Assembly: GCA_046047235.1 (NCBI GenBank)
Contig: JBJOII010000016.1
Coordinates: 1-49,521 of the forward strand
DNA length: 49,521 nucleotides
Source of the DNA: JBMTVN01 sp046047235
GTDB lineage: Bacteria > Verrucomicrobiota > Verrucomicrobiia > Limisphaerales > JAHDYP01
Reading direction: 5' to 3'
The notes beneath the pieces are model-generated. The model was not told the origin of the DNA. It worked only from the letters and a program-made list of their open reading frames with translations, and searched no databases. The position numbers and the translations under genes were made by a program. Every line of letters begins with the position of its first letter. The stretch's first letter is position 1. Below, in pieces: positions 16,447 through 25,015 of the stretch.

Positions 16447-17534
16447 TAGCTGCGCACCCCGAGCCCCAGCACCTCGCGGCAGTAACGCAGGCTGCGCTCA
16501 AGCTCTTCGCGCTGATACTTCTGCTCCTCCTCGTCATTGGCCGACCGGTGCCCGGGCAGTTCGCGGCCCCTTTTGGCCAAGGCAACGAAACGCGCAAATT
16601 CATGAGCCCGGGCATTCGGAAACGCTTCCCAGAAGGAAGTCTCCAGGTAAGGAAACTCCACGCTGAATCCCGAGATGGTCTCCAGGTTCACCGGAACCCC
16701 CGGACATAGCTCAGCAAACCGCTCGAAGTAGGCCTTCACGTCCACATTCCCCTCTCCCATGGCCGTCCATTGAACCCGCGCACCCTTCTCACTCTCCCAA
16801 ATCATGGAGTCCCGCAGACTGGTGCAAATAGCGTAAGGCCCCAAGGCCTCCAAACTCACCATCGGATCCTCCAGCGTCCACGCAGCATTCCCCGAATCCA
16901 TGTTGGCACCCACAAAATCCCGTCCCGCCTCTTCAATCAACCGAACCAACTCCCAGGACTGCATGTCCCCCGCATGATTCTCCATCGCGATCTTGATACC
17001 CGCGTCCACCGCCGCCGACTTGCAGGCCTTGAGCACCTTGACCGTGTCCGCCATCCGCGCCTCAATCCCGCCTGGCGTCCTCCGGTCCTCCCTCGCCCCC
17101 AGCACGCAACGAAACACCGGCGACCCCAAAGTCTTCGCCATGCGGATACCCAGCCGCAAGTGCTCCTCCGCCGTCCCCCAGTCCTTCCTGAACACCTTCG
17201 AACTCGGACAAATGCTCCAGGAACCCAGATACAGCTGAACCCCAACGTCGTCCGCCTGCTTCCGGAGATCACGCAACGCCCCGTCGCTGAAGTCCTTGAT
17301 CGGCTTTAACTCGGAAATGAACAGGACGTCAGCCTTCTGCTCGCCCGCATAACGGATGAGCTGGGAAGCGTCCCAGTTCATCGCGCGGATGGAAAAGTGG
17401 TCGATCCCCAGCTTGATCCCCTTCTTGCCGGCAGCAGCACCCAGCCCCTGACGGGCCAAGGGCAGGCCGGCGCCTGCCAGTGCGAGGGTTTTGACAAAGT
17501 GACGACGCGACGTGGGAAGAGTGTTTTCTTGCAT
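16446..17534 (-). CDS. Tat-exported sugar phosphate isomerase/epimerase-like TIM-barrel protein
   Basis: A 362-residue protein. ATG 17534 was chosen because it puts the Tat signal TSRRHFVKTLALAGAGLPLA at residues 8-27; a longer in-frame extension to 17660 would bury it. The barrel has the features of the xylose-isomerase-like / AP-endonuclease-2 superfamily: KLGIDHFSIRAMNWD, DVLFISELKPI, KIAMENHAGDMQSWELV (metal Glu), FVGANMDSGNAAW (Asp) and VPVNLETISGF (Glu). It differs from the hydroxypyruvate-isomerase-type gene nearby and is not its paralogue in detail. Exported members of this family are common in Verrucomicrobia and Planctomycetes and are thought to work on sugars or inositols in the periplasm. 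It is translationally linked to the S74 fibre gene downstream. Confidence 0.85.
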   Translation of the reverse strand: MQENTLPTSRRHFVKTLALAGAGLPLARQGLGAAAGKKGIKLGIDHFSIRAMNWDASQLIRYAGEQKADVLFISELKPIKDFSDGALRDLRKQADDVGVQLYLGSWSICPSSKVFRKDWGTAEEHLRLGIRMAKTLGSPVFRCVLGAREDRRTPGGIEARMADTVKVLKACKSAAVDAGIKIAMENHAGDMQSWELVRLIEEAGRDFVGANMDSGNAAWTLEDPMVSLEALGPYAICTSLRDSMIWESEKGARVQWTAMGEGNVDVKAYFERFAELCPGVPVNLETISGFSVEFPYLETSFWEAFPNARAHEFARFVALAKRGRELPGHRSANDEEEQKYQREELERSLRYCREVLGLGVRS

Positions 17535-17868
17535 GGGAACGGGAGTTGTTTGCTGGCCGACGTTCTCACAGAAAACTGCCCTCGAAACAAGGGCATTTAC
17601 CCCAAAGCCACACCCTCGTTCAGCAGGCCTGCAACGCCGGCCGCTGCTCCACCAACTCAAACGTTGAATCGAAACGGGAGGATATCACCGTCCTGCACCG
17701 CATACTCCCCCCCTCCCGCCGATACAGCCCCGGAACAACAAGGACCCGCGAACCTTATCGCCCCATCCCGCCCCCTACCTTCCATCCGTGTAATGCCAAA
17801 CCGGGAGCCTGCAGACTTGGTCTTCCACCTCTATGCAGTGGGGGTGTATAGTGTGGAGGCTTCGGACC
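17535..17868. other. Divergent intergenic region, no gene seen
   Basis: A 334-bp stretch between the minus-strand TIM-barrel gene and the plus-strand radical SAM gene. It should contain promoters for both. The only hints are TATAGT at 17847-17852, which is very close to the radical SAM start, and the GGAGG at 17855-17859. Open frames here have no matching codon bias and no recognisable product. Confidence 0.5.
17855..17859 (+). promoter_or_regulatory. Shine-Dalgarno of the radical SAM gene
   Basis: GGAGG lies nine bases before the ATG at 17869. It favours that ATG over an in-frame upstream ATG at 17833, which would add 12 residues unlike the family. Confidence 0.65.
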
Positions 17869-18963
17869 ATGAAAACCCAACACCGTATCCTGTTGGAAAA
17901 GGGTGTCGCCGCAGGCGACTGGTGGCATCGCCTGCCGGATGAACGCTATCAATGCGACCTCTGTCCCCGCGAATGCAAACTCGCCCCCGGACAGCGTGGC
18001 TTCTGCTACGTCCGTGAAGCCCGCGAGGATGGAATCGTCCTCACAAGCTACGGCCGGGCCTCGGGATTCGTAGCCGATCCAATTGAAAAGAAGCCGCTCA
18101 ATCATTTCTATCCGGGAACAAGCGTCCTCTCCTTCGGCACAGCCGGCTGTAATCTCGGATGCCGCTTCTGCCAAAACTGGGATATCTCCAAGGCCCGCAA
18201 GGACGATCGTCTCAATGCCTGGGCCACTCCGGAATCCGTCGCCAACGCTGCCCTCGAGTCCGGCTGCAAAAGCCTCGCCTTCACCTACAATGACCCGGTC
18301 ATCTTTGCCGAATACGCCATCGATTGCGCCCAAGCCGCACACGAACTGGGAATTCACACGGTGGCTGTGACCGCCGGTTACATCCAGCCCGCTGCCCGAA
18401 TCGATTTCTTCAACCACATCGATGCCGCCAACGTGGACCTTAAGGCCTTTACCGACGACTTCTACCGTAGCCTGTGTTTCGCCGAGCTTGCCCCCATACT
18501 GGATACGCTGCGCTGGCTGCACGAGGAAACCTCCGTCTGGCTCGAGGTCACCACCCTCCTCATCCCCGGACAAAATGACTCCCCGTCTGAAATCGGCAAA
18601 CTCTGCGATTGGATGCTCAAGCACCTTGGACCGGAAACACCCCTGCATTTCACGGCCTTCCACCCGGACTTCAAAATGCAGGAAATCCCAGCCACCCCAC
18701 CCTCCACCCTCCGCAGCGCCCGCCGACAAGCCCTCGAGTCCGGCCTGCAGCACGTCTACACCGGCAACATCTCAGACCCCGACGGCCAATCCACCCGCTG
18801 CGCAACCTGCGGGGAATTGCTCATCGAACGTGACGGCTACCGGCTCGGCGCCTGGAACCTCAACCCGTCGGGCCGCTGCCGTTTCTGCCATGCAGGCCTC
18901 GCAGGACGCTTCGAAGCCGAGCCCGGCGACTGGGGCCCAAGACGCGCACGCGTGATGGTGTGA
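17869..18963 (+). CDS. amrS: AmrS-type radical SAM enzyme (AmmeMemoRadiSam system / pyruvate-formate-lyase-activase-like)
   Basis: A 364-residue protein. The N-terminus has a Cys set typical of this family (CDLCPRECKLAPGQRGFC, Cys29/32/36/46). The radical SAM core holds CNLGCRFC with Cys94, Cys98 and Cys101 for the 4Fe-4S cluster and AdoMet cleavage; AFTYNDPVIFAEYA and ANVDLKAFTDDFY follow. The C-terminal tail has a zinc-ribbon-like CATCGELL ... CRFCHAG. Length and layout fit the AmmeMemoRadiSam radical SAM protein, which in many genomes sits beside AMMECR1-like AmrA and MEMO-like AmrB genes. Neither partner is present here. The reaction catalysed is not securely known. The inositol-phosphatase-family gene follows 48 bp later on the same strand. 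Confidence 0.92.
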   Translation: MKTQHRILLEKGVAAGDWWHRLPDERYQCDLCPRECKLAPGQRGFCYVREAREDGIVLTSYGRASGFVADPIEKKPLNHFYPGTSVLSFGTAGCNLGCRFCQNWDISKARKDDRLNAWATPESVANAALESGCKSLAFTYNDPVIFAEYAIDCAQAAHELGIHTVAVTAGYIQPAARIDFFNHIDAANVDLKAFTDDFYRSLCFAELAPILDTLRWLHEETSVWLEVTTLLIPGQNDSPSEIGKLCDWMLKHLGPETPLHFTAFHPDFKMQEIPATPPSTLRSARRQALESGLQHVYTGNISDPDGQSTRCATCGELLIERDGYRLGAWNLNPSGRCRFCHAGLAGRFEAEPGDWGPRRARVMV

Positions 18964-19011
18964 AACGTCGCAGGCTTGCGATCCAACACGATTTGACGTT
19001 GAGTCACCCCC

Positions 19012-19875
19012 GTGCGAACACAGGCCAGAAAATCCCCCCTCTCACTCCAGACCGCCAGCCGCGCAGCCATCACCGCAGCCAAAGCCGCCGGCGATGTCAT
19101 GCGCCGAGAACTACGCTCCACCAAGAAAGTCAATGAAGCCAGCCGGCATGACATCAAACTCGAGCTGGATGTACGCTGCCAGAAACTGATCGAGAAAACC
19201 CTGCTCGCAGCGTGCCCCGAGATTCCCATCCTGGGTGAGGAAGGCTCTACCGGCCAGGAGGATTCCCCCTGGCGCTGGGTAGTCGATCCCATCGACGGTA
19301 CCGTCAACTTCGCCTTCGGCCTGCCCCACGCCAGCGTCTCCATCGCCCTGCAACGGCACGATCCCAAACTCAAAACCGGCGGAAAGCTCTGCTCGTTTCA
19401 AGGCTATCGAAGCGTCGTCGGAGTCGTCTACGACCCCTTCCTGGATGAGCTCTTCTCCGCCACCGAAGGTAAGCCCGCCAAGCTGAACGGCCGGAAGATC
19501 CAGGTCGGTCCCCGGAAGAAGCTTCAGGAATCCATCCTCACCATCGGCTTCGCCAAACACCAGGACTCACTCGATAAAATGCTCCCCGTCTTCAGCCGGA
19601 TGATCCAACGCGTGCTGAAAATCCGGATCATGGGGTCGGCCGCCCTCGCACTGTCCTATGTCGCCTGCGGCCGCTTCGACGGCTACCTGGAAGGCGGACT
19701 GCGCCTCTGGGACATCGCGGCAGGCGCCCTCCTGGTGGAGAGTGCCGGCGGTCGCTGCGAATGCCGCCCCGTCCCCGGAGAACATCGCTACGCTCTCCTC
19801 GCCAGCAATGGCGGCGTGCATGCACCGATGAAGAATGGCAGCCCCGAGATCTTTGCCGACGCCACCGACAAATAA
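19012..19875 (+). CDS. Inositol monophosphatase family phosphatase
   Basis: A 287-residue protein with a GTG start at 19012. Metal and catalytic motifs of the SuhB/IMPase/CysQ fold are intact: GEE (75-77), VDPIDGTVNF (Asp92, Asp95, Thr97) and WDIAAGALLVESAGG (Asp234). The enzyme hydrolyses a sugar or inositol phosphomonoester in a magnesium-dependent, lithium-sensitive way; the substrate (inositol-1-phosphate, histidinol phosphate, fructose-1,6-bisphosphate or PAP) cannot be told from the sequence. A small insertion (HDPKLKTGGKLCSFQGYRS) in the middle is slightly longer than in E. coli SuhB. A strong hairpin lies immediately after the stop. Confidence 0.9.
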   Translation: MRTQARKSPLSLQTASRAAITAAKAAGDVMRRELRSTKKVNEASRHDIKLELDVRCQKLIEKTLLAACPEIPILGEEGSTGQEDSPWRWVVDPIDGTVNFAFGLPHASVSIALQRHDPKLKTGGKLCSFQGYRSVVGVVYDPFLDELFSATEGKPAKLNGRKIQVGPRKKLQESILTIGFAKHQDSLDKMLPVFSRMIQRVLKIRIMGSAALALSYVACGRFDGYLEGGLRLWDIAAGALLVESAGGRCECRPVPGEHRYALLASNGGVHAPMKNGSPEIFADATDK

Positions 19876-19904
19876 ACCAGCCCGGCCGTAAGGCCGGGCT
19901 GGTT
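19875..19904. terminator. Bidirectional hairpin terminator between convergent genes
   Basis: A perfect 13-bp stem (AACCAGCCCGGCC / GGCCGGGCTGGTT) closes a GTAA tetraloop. It starts on the last base of the phosphatase stop codon and ends 20 bp before the stop of the convergent sigma-54 activator gene. No long T-run flanks it, but the stem strength and convergent setting make it a likely terminator for both. Confidence 0.8.
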
Positions 19905-19924
19905 CAAATCGAAGTCCGGTTCGA

Positions 19925-21271
19925 TCAGGCGCTGATGTTATACGCCTTGATCTTGTTGTAGAGGGTCTGGCGCCCGATCCCCAAACGCTTGGCCGTCTCG
20001 AGCTTGTTGCCTCCGGTCTCCTGAAGCATCTGGATGATGGTGTTGCGCTCCATGGCTTCCATGATCGTCAGGTTGGCCTCCTCCTCGTCAGTCGTAATCG
20101 CCGTGGTGGTGCTGATCGAGAGATCGCGGGCTTCCACTACGTTCTCATCACACATCAGCACCGCACGCTGGATCTCGTTCTGCAACTGACGGACATTGCC
20201 CGGCCATTCGTGTGACTTGAGCAGATCCTGGGCTGACTGCGAGAAACCACGCAGCGGTCGGTTCGCCTGCGCTGCAAAGCGCTGCAGAAATGAGTTGGCC
20301 AATGGCAAAATGTCCTCGCGCCGCTCCCGCAACGGCGGAACATCCAGCGAAATCGCGCTGATCCGATAATACAAGTCCTCACGCAACTTTCCTGACTTGA
20401 TCGCCTCTTCCGGATTGCGGTTCGTTGCCGCCACCACCCGGGTGTCCACCTTGTAGCTCGTCCTTCCGCCCACCGGCCGCACTTCCTTCTCCTGCAGCAG
20501 GCGCAACAGCTTGCTCTGCGTGTCAATCGGCATCTCCGAAATCTCGTCCAGCATCAAGGTGCCTCCATCAGCCTGACGGAAGAGCCCCTCGCGCTCGGTC
20601 ACCGCGCCGGTAAAGGCTCCCTTCACCGATCCAAACAGCTCGCTCTCAATCAACTCCCTTGGAAGCGCGGCGCAGTTGACTTTCACCAGCGGCCCGCGCG
20701 TCCGCGGACTCATCGCATGAATCAAGTCGGTGATAATCTCCTTGCCCACCCCGCTCTCGCCGGTAATCAAAATCGATACATCGCTCGGAGCAACCCTCTC
20801 AATGGTCCGCACGATGTTCTTCATCAGCGGACTCTGGAAAACCGGAGCAGAGCTGCCCGACATGGCAGCCAGGGCCTGACGCAGCTTGCCCGCCTGCGCA
20901 CTGAGCTCGCGATGGTCGTAGGCCCGCCGAATCAATGCCATCAATGACTTGGAATCGAAGGGCTTGCTGACGAACATGAAAGCCCCCTTCTTCGTCGCCT
21001 CCACCGCCCCCTCCAGCGTCGCATTGCCAGTGAAAATAATGACCTCAGTGTCAGACCATTGACGCTTCACGTCCGGCAACAGCTCCAACCCGTGACCGTC
21101 CGGAAGCTGAAGATCGAGCAGCAGCACGTCCGGCTGCTGCCCTTCCATGGCGGCCTTCAGACCGGCAGCGTCGTTGATTCCTATCACCTCGTGCCCTTCA
21201 GCCTCCAACAGGGTTCGAAGCAACAGCTGTATGTTCTGGTCGTCGTCGACGACCATGACTTTGGTTTGCAT
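19925..21271 (-). CDS. NtrC-family sigma-54-dependent response regulator
   Basis: A 448-residue protein. ATG 21271 was chosen because it begins the receiver domain directly; the frame stays open a further 49 codons with no domain sense. Receiver (1-120): VVDDD acidic pocket, phospho-acceptor Asp53 in LLLDLQLPDG, Lys in SKPF. AAA+ domain (about 145-380): Walker A GESGVGKE (171-178), GAFTGA loop (218-223) that contacts sigma-54, Walker B LMLDE (239-243), R-finger region DLYYRISAISLDVPPLRER. C-terminal Fis-type helix-turn-helix ends LGIGRQTLYNKIKAYN. No histidine kinase is adjacent, so it is an orphan regulator at this locus. No -24/-12 promoter was found nearby to suggest autoregulation. Confidence 0.97.
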   Translation of the reverse strand: MQTKVMVVDDDQNIQLLLRTLLEAEGHEVIGINDAAGLKAAMEGQQPDVLLLDLQLPDGHGLELLPDVKRQWSDTEVIIFTGNATLEGAVEATKKGAFMFVSKPFDSKSLMALIRRAYDHRELSAQAGKLRQALAAMSGSSAPVFQSPLMKNIVRTIERVAPSDVSILITGESGVGKEIITDLIHAMSPRTRGPLVKVNCAALPRELIESELFGSVKGAFTGAVTEREGLFRQADGGTLMLDEISEMPIDTQSKLLRLLQEKEVRPVGGRTSYKVDTRVVAATNRNPEEAIKSGKLREDLYYRISAISLDVPPLRERREDILPLANSFLQRFAAQANRPLRGFSQSAQDLLKSHEWPGNVRQLQNEIQRAVLMCDENVVEARDLSISTTTAITTDEEEANLTIMEAMERNTIIQMLQETGGNKLETAKRLGIGRQTLYNKIKAYNISA

Positions 21272-21489
21272 GGCCCTAAATGAATCTCCCCGAGCCTGAG
21301 TGGACAATCCACACACTCCTATCAATTGCTTCTGGCCCGGGCAAAGCTGCCCCATACTGCGAATGAGAGGCACGGGCGTCAATGCCGCTTTGAAGCTGGA
21401 ATAGCCTGATGTCCCCAATGCCTACCCGCCAGAACCCTCCCCGGATTCCCGTGAATCACGCCTCTGCCCCAGCCTGGACGGCTCCCCAG

Positions 21490-21762
21490 TTAGACCTCAG
21501 CCTCGGGAAACAGTTCCCGGATGGTCGTCTTCACACGATGCACTTCCTCGGGCCGGACCAAACGCCTCTGGGCACGCCGCTCCACACCGTCCAGCAGCTC
21601 CAGCCAATCCTCCAACGGAGGGTTCTCCAACGGTTCCCAGCAATCGAACCGCTTCTCCCGCTCGAAAAACATCCACCGCGTGCCGACATGACGAGCATAC
21701 ACCTCCCGGCGGTTGCCCTCCTCGTCCCGACGCTTCCAACTGATCTCCGCCTTAACGCCCAT
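21490..21762 (-). CDS. Conserved 90-residue protein of unknown function in the ispF operon
   Basis: A 90-residue acidic/basic mixed protein: ISWKRRDEEGNRREVYARH, then WMFFEREKRFDCWEPLENPPLEDWLELLDGVERR and a C-terminal KTTIRELFPEAEV. No signal peptide or membrane segment. I recall similar small proteins from other Verrucomicrobia but know no function. It starts 3 bp after the ispF stop, so it is almost surely translated from the same mRNA. Two short helices and a compact basic N-terminus would fit a small regulatory or nucleic-acid-associated protein, but this is a guess. Confidence 0.75.
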   Translation of the reverse strand: MGVKAEISWKRRDEEGNRREVYARHVGTRWMFFEREKRFDCWEPLENPPLEDWLELLDGVERRAQRRLVRPEEVHRVKTTIRELFPEAEV

Positions 21763-21765
21763 GGA

Positions 21766-22245
21766 TCAACTTGGCAGGTCGACGGATGCCACGGCCATGG
21801 CAGCAATGCCCTCTTCCCGGCCGATGAAACCCAGTTTTTCGTTGGTGGTGGCCTTGATCCCGACGCGACGCGGGTTAATTCCAAGTGCCTCGGAGATGTG
21901 CAGCTTCATGGCCTGGATGTGGGGGCCGATCTTCGGGGCCTCAGCAATAAGACTGGCGTCTATATTCACTAGTTTCCCGTCGTGAAATCCGACCTGACGC
22001 GCCGCCTCCTGCAGGAACACCTTGCTCGGGGCGTTCCACCAGCGCGGATCCGTGTTGGGGAAAAAATGACCAATATCCCCCTCCCCCAACGCCCCCAGCA
22101 CGGCATCGCAAATCGCGTGCATCAAAACGTCGGCATCAGAATGCCCCTCCAAACCCTTGGCAAAGGGAATCTCAACGCCCCCAAGGACCAGCTTCCGACC
22201 CTCGACCAGACGGTGTACGTCATATCCAATGCCTACGTGAACCAT
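21766..22245 (-). CDS. ispF: 2-C-methyl-D-erythritol 2,4-cyclodiphosphate synthase
   Basis: A 159-residue protein of standard length. VGIGYDVHR near the N-terminus provides the zinc ligands Asp9 and His11, GHSDADVLMHAICDA supplies the further His and Asp site, and GDIGHFFPNTDPRW and IGIKATTNEKLGFIGREEGIAA-type motifs (here VGIKATTNEKLGFIG) are the family signature. It converts CDP-methylerythritol 2-phosphate to the cyclic diphosphate in the cytosolic MEP isoprenoid pathway. It follows valS by 68 bp and precedes the 90-aa protein by 3 bp. No other MEP genes are in the window. Confidence 0.97.
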   Translation of the reverse strand: MVHVGIGYDVHRLVEGRKLVLGGVEIPFAKGLEGHSDADVLMHAICDAVLGALGEGDIGHFFPNTDPRWWNAPSKVFLQEAARQVGFHDGKLVNIDASLIAEAPKIGPHIQAMKLHISEALGINPRRVGIKATTNEKLGFIGREEGIAAMAVASVDLPS

Positions 22246-22313
22246 GGTTGTAATCTACGCTGTTGCGAATGTGTGTAAACCGGAATCCCGACCCGCGTCT
22301 CTCCGCCGGGCGG

Positions 22314-25001
22314 CTACCCCAGCGCGGCCAAAGCCGTCTGAACCTGCTCCAGCCGAGCCTGCCAGTCAGTTTTCCGTTTCTGATGCTCTTCCAGGACTGT
22401 TGCGGGGACTTTCTGCACGAAGTTCGGATTATCCAGCTTAGCCTGCACCTTCGCCAGCTCGGACTCCACTTTCTCCAACTCCTTGTTGAGTCTCGCCCGC
22501 TCAGCCTCAACATCCACCAGCCCGTCCAACGGCAGAAACAACTCCCCCTGCTCCACCAACGCCGACGGTGTCCCCTTGGCCATGCGAACGTTCGGATCCA
22601 CTTCCAGATCCTCAGCGTTGAGCAACAACCTCAGGACATCAACCGTCTCGCCGGCCATCGGCTCCTTGTTCCGGAAAACAAAGCGCACCCGCTTGTTCCC
22701 GGGGATATTGAACTCCCGACGCAGGTTCCTTCCACGCCCCACCAGCTCGAACCATCCGTCCATGACGGTCTCGTCCTCCGGCTTTAAACCGTAACAATTG
22801 CGGAAGTCGTCGTCCCATGCCTTGGGCCAGCGGGCAAACATAATAGACTTATCCCCCTGCCCCGGCGGCAGATCCTGTGCATACCCCAATCCATGCCACA
22901 ATTCCTCGGTAATGAAGGGCAGCAATGGCTGAAAGAGCTTAAGCGTGTGTGACAACACAAAGTCGATCACCGCAAGGGTGTTGGCCTTGCGCGCCTCGTC
23001 ACTACCCTGCAGCACGGCTTTCGAAGCCTCCACATACCAGTCGCAATACTCGTTCCAGAAGAAACGATATAAAGTCTGCGTCACCTCGCTGAACTTGTAT
23101 TCCGCAAACCCCGCATCAATCTCGCAGATCGCCTTGTCCAGCTTCAGCAGAATCCACCGATCCGCCTGAGTCAGCAGCTCCGACCGGATCTCACCCTCAG
23201 TCTCGCCCCCCTGCATCTGCCGGAAACGACACGCATTCCATAGCTTGTTGCAGAAGTTCCGTCCCAGCTCCACATGCTGTTCGTCAAACAGGATGTCCTG
23301 CCCCAAGGGTGCCGAGCGCATCACACCAAACCGCAGCGCGTCCGCCCCATATTTGGCAATCAGATCCAGCGGGTCCGGGGAATTGCCGAGACTCTTCGAC
23401 ATTTTCCTGCCCTGCTTGTCCCGGATAATGCCCGTGTAATACACGTTCGAGAATGGCTTCTCACCCATGAACTCAAACCCCGCCATGATCATGCGAGCCA
23501 CCCAGAAGAATATAATGTCCGGCCCGGTCACCAGGTCCGTGGTGGGATAAAAACGCTTCAGGGTATCGGTCTTCTCCGGCCAACCCATGGTCGCAAACGG
23601 CCACAACCAGGAGCTGAACCACGTGTCCAGCACGTCCGGATCCTGTTCCCAGTTCTCCGGATCCACCGGCGGATTCACATCCACATGGATCTCAGGCTGA
23701 CCACTGTCTGCCTCGCCGCTCTTGCGATACCAAACCGGAATCCGATGCCCCCACCACAACTGACGCGAAATGCACCAGTCACGCAGGTTGTTCATCCAGT
23801 GGCTGTAAGTCTTGGCCCATCGATCAGGGAAGAACCGGATATCCCCATTCTCCACGGCCTTGGCCGCAGCATCCGTGGCCGGGTATTTGAGGAACCATTG
23901 CTCGCTCAAGTAGGGTTCCACCGGCACGTGGCTGCGCTCGCTGTAACCCACGTTGTGCGTGTAATCCTCCACTTTCTCGAGCAGGCCAAGCGCCTCTATC
24001 GCTTCCACCACCGCTTTGCGCGCCTCCTGACGGTCCAAACCCGCGTAGGCCTCACCAGCCTCCAGGGTCATCAGGCCGTCAGCCCCTATCACCTCGGTCA
24101 ACGGAAGCGAATGCCGCACCCCCATCTCGTAATCGTTGGGATCATGCGCCGGAGTCACTTTCACACAACCCGTCCCAAACTTCGGATCCACAAAATTGTC
24201 CGCAATCACCGGAATCGCCTTGTTCCGAATCGGCAACAAACACTTGCGCCCGACAATATCCCGATACCGCGGGTCCTCCGGATTCACCGCCACGGCCTCG
24301 TCACCCAGCATCGTTTCGGGACGCGTGGTCGCCACGACCACAAAACGCCCGGGCTCAGGCTCCCCGTTCTCCCCCAGCAAGGGATACTTGAAATGCCAGA
24401 GATGCCCCTTCACCTCGGTCATGATCACTTCCTCATCGGAAAGTGCCGTCCGCGCCTGCGGATCCCAGTTCACCATCCGCTTGCCCCGGTAAATCAATCC
24501 CTTGCGATGCAGCTCCACAAACACCTGCTGCACGCACTTGGAATACTCCGGATCCATCGTGAATCGCTCGCGCGCCCAGTCACACGATGCTCCCAGCTTC
24601 TTCAGCTGCTGGATGATGATCCCGCCGTGCTTCTCCTTCCATTCCCAGACCTTCTCCAGGAACTTGTCCCGACCAAGGTCGTTGCGGTGCTTGATCACCT
24701 TCTCCTTCTTCAGGGTGCGCTCCACAACAGTCTGGGTGGCAATCCCTGCATGATCCGTCCCCGGCAGCCACAGAACTTCCTTGCCACCCATCCGCGCCTT
24801 CCGCGCAAGAATGTCCTGAATGGTGTTGTTCAGCACATGCCCCAGCGTCAATACGCCCGTCACGTTCGGCGGCGGAATAACAATGGAGAACCCCGGCTTG
24901 CCCGATGCAGGATCAGCGGAAAAACAACCCTGCTCCTGCCAATAGGCATACCACTTGTCCTCAACAGCTTGTGGCTCGTAAGCCTTCGGAATCTCTGACA
25001 T
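22314..25001 (-). CDS. valS: Valyl-tRNA synthetase
   Basis: An 895-residue class I synthetase. ATG 25001 (MSEIPKAYEP) is the expected start; an open frame upstream would overlap cimA. PPPNVTGVLTLGHVLN carries the HIGH-type motif at residues 54-57, the CP1 editing domain follows (TTRPETMLGD, the editing-site motif), and KMSKSLGNSPDPLD gives the KMSKS loop. The C-terminal anticodon-binding domain ends in a coiled-coil tail (DVEAERARLNKELEKVESELAKVQAKL) typical of bacterial ValRS. It charges tRNA-Val. The start lies 14 bp after the cimA stop, so branched-chain amino-acid synthesis and valine charging share a transcript. Confidence 0.98.
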   Translation of the reverse strand: MSEIPKAYEPQAVEDKWYAYWQEQGCFSADPASGKPGFSIVIPPPNVTGVLTLGHVLNNTIQDILARKARMGGKEVLWLPGTDHAGIATQTVVERTLKKEKVIKHRNDLGRDKFLEKVWEWKEKHGGIIIQQLKKLGASCDWARERFTMDPEYSKCVQQVFVELHRKGLIYRGKRMVNWDPQARTALSDEEVIMTEVKGHLWHFKYPLLGENGEPEPGRFVVVATTRPETMLGDEAVAVNPEDPRYRDIVGRKCLLPIRNKAIPVIADNFVDPKFGTGCVKVTPAHDPNDYEMGVRHSLPLTEVIGADGLMTLEAGEAYAGLDRQEARKAVVEAIEALGLLEKVEDYTHNVGYSERSHVPVEPYLSEQWFLKYPATDAAAKAVENGDIRFFPDRWAKTYSHWMNNLRDWCISRQLWWGHRIPVWYRKSGEADSGQPEIHVDVNPPVDPENWEQDPDVLDTWFSSWLWPFATMGWPEKTDTLKRFYPTTDLVTGPDIIFFWVARMIMAGFEFMGEKPFSNVYYTGIIRDKQGRKMSKSLGNSPDPLDLIAKYGADALRFGVMRSAPLGQDILFDEQHVELGRNFCNKLWNACRFRQMQGGETEGEIRSELLTQADRWILLKLDKAICEIDAGFAEYKFSEVTQTLYRFFWNEYCDWYVEASKAVLQGSDEARKANTLAVIDFVLSHTLKLFQPLLPFITEELWHGLGYAQDLPPGQGDKSIMFARWPKAWDDDFRNCYGLKPEDETVMDGWFELVGRGRNLRREFNIPGNKRVRFVFRNKEPMAGETVDVLRLLLNAEDLEVDPNVRMAKGTPSALVEQGELFLPLDGLVDVEAERARLNKELEKVESELAKVQAKLDNPNFVQKVPATVLEEHQKRKTDWQARLEQVQTALAALG

Positions 25002-25015
25002 GACAAAAAATCGGG

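Noticed and set aside
19875..19904. Riboswitch or sRNA
   Set aside because: It is a simple perfect hairpin between convergent stops, best explained as a terminator.
23274..24998. Plus-strand open frame of 574 codons
   Set aside because: Antisense to valS, whose motifs are unmistakable.
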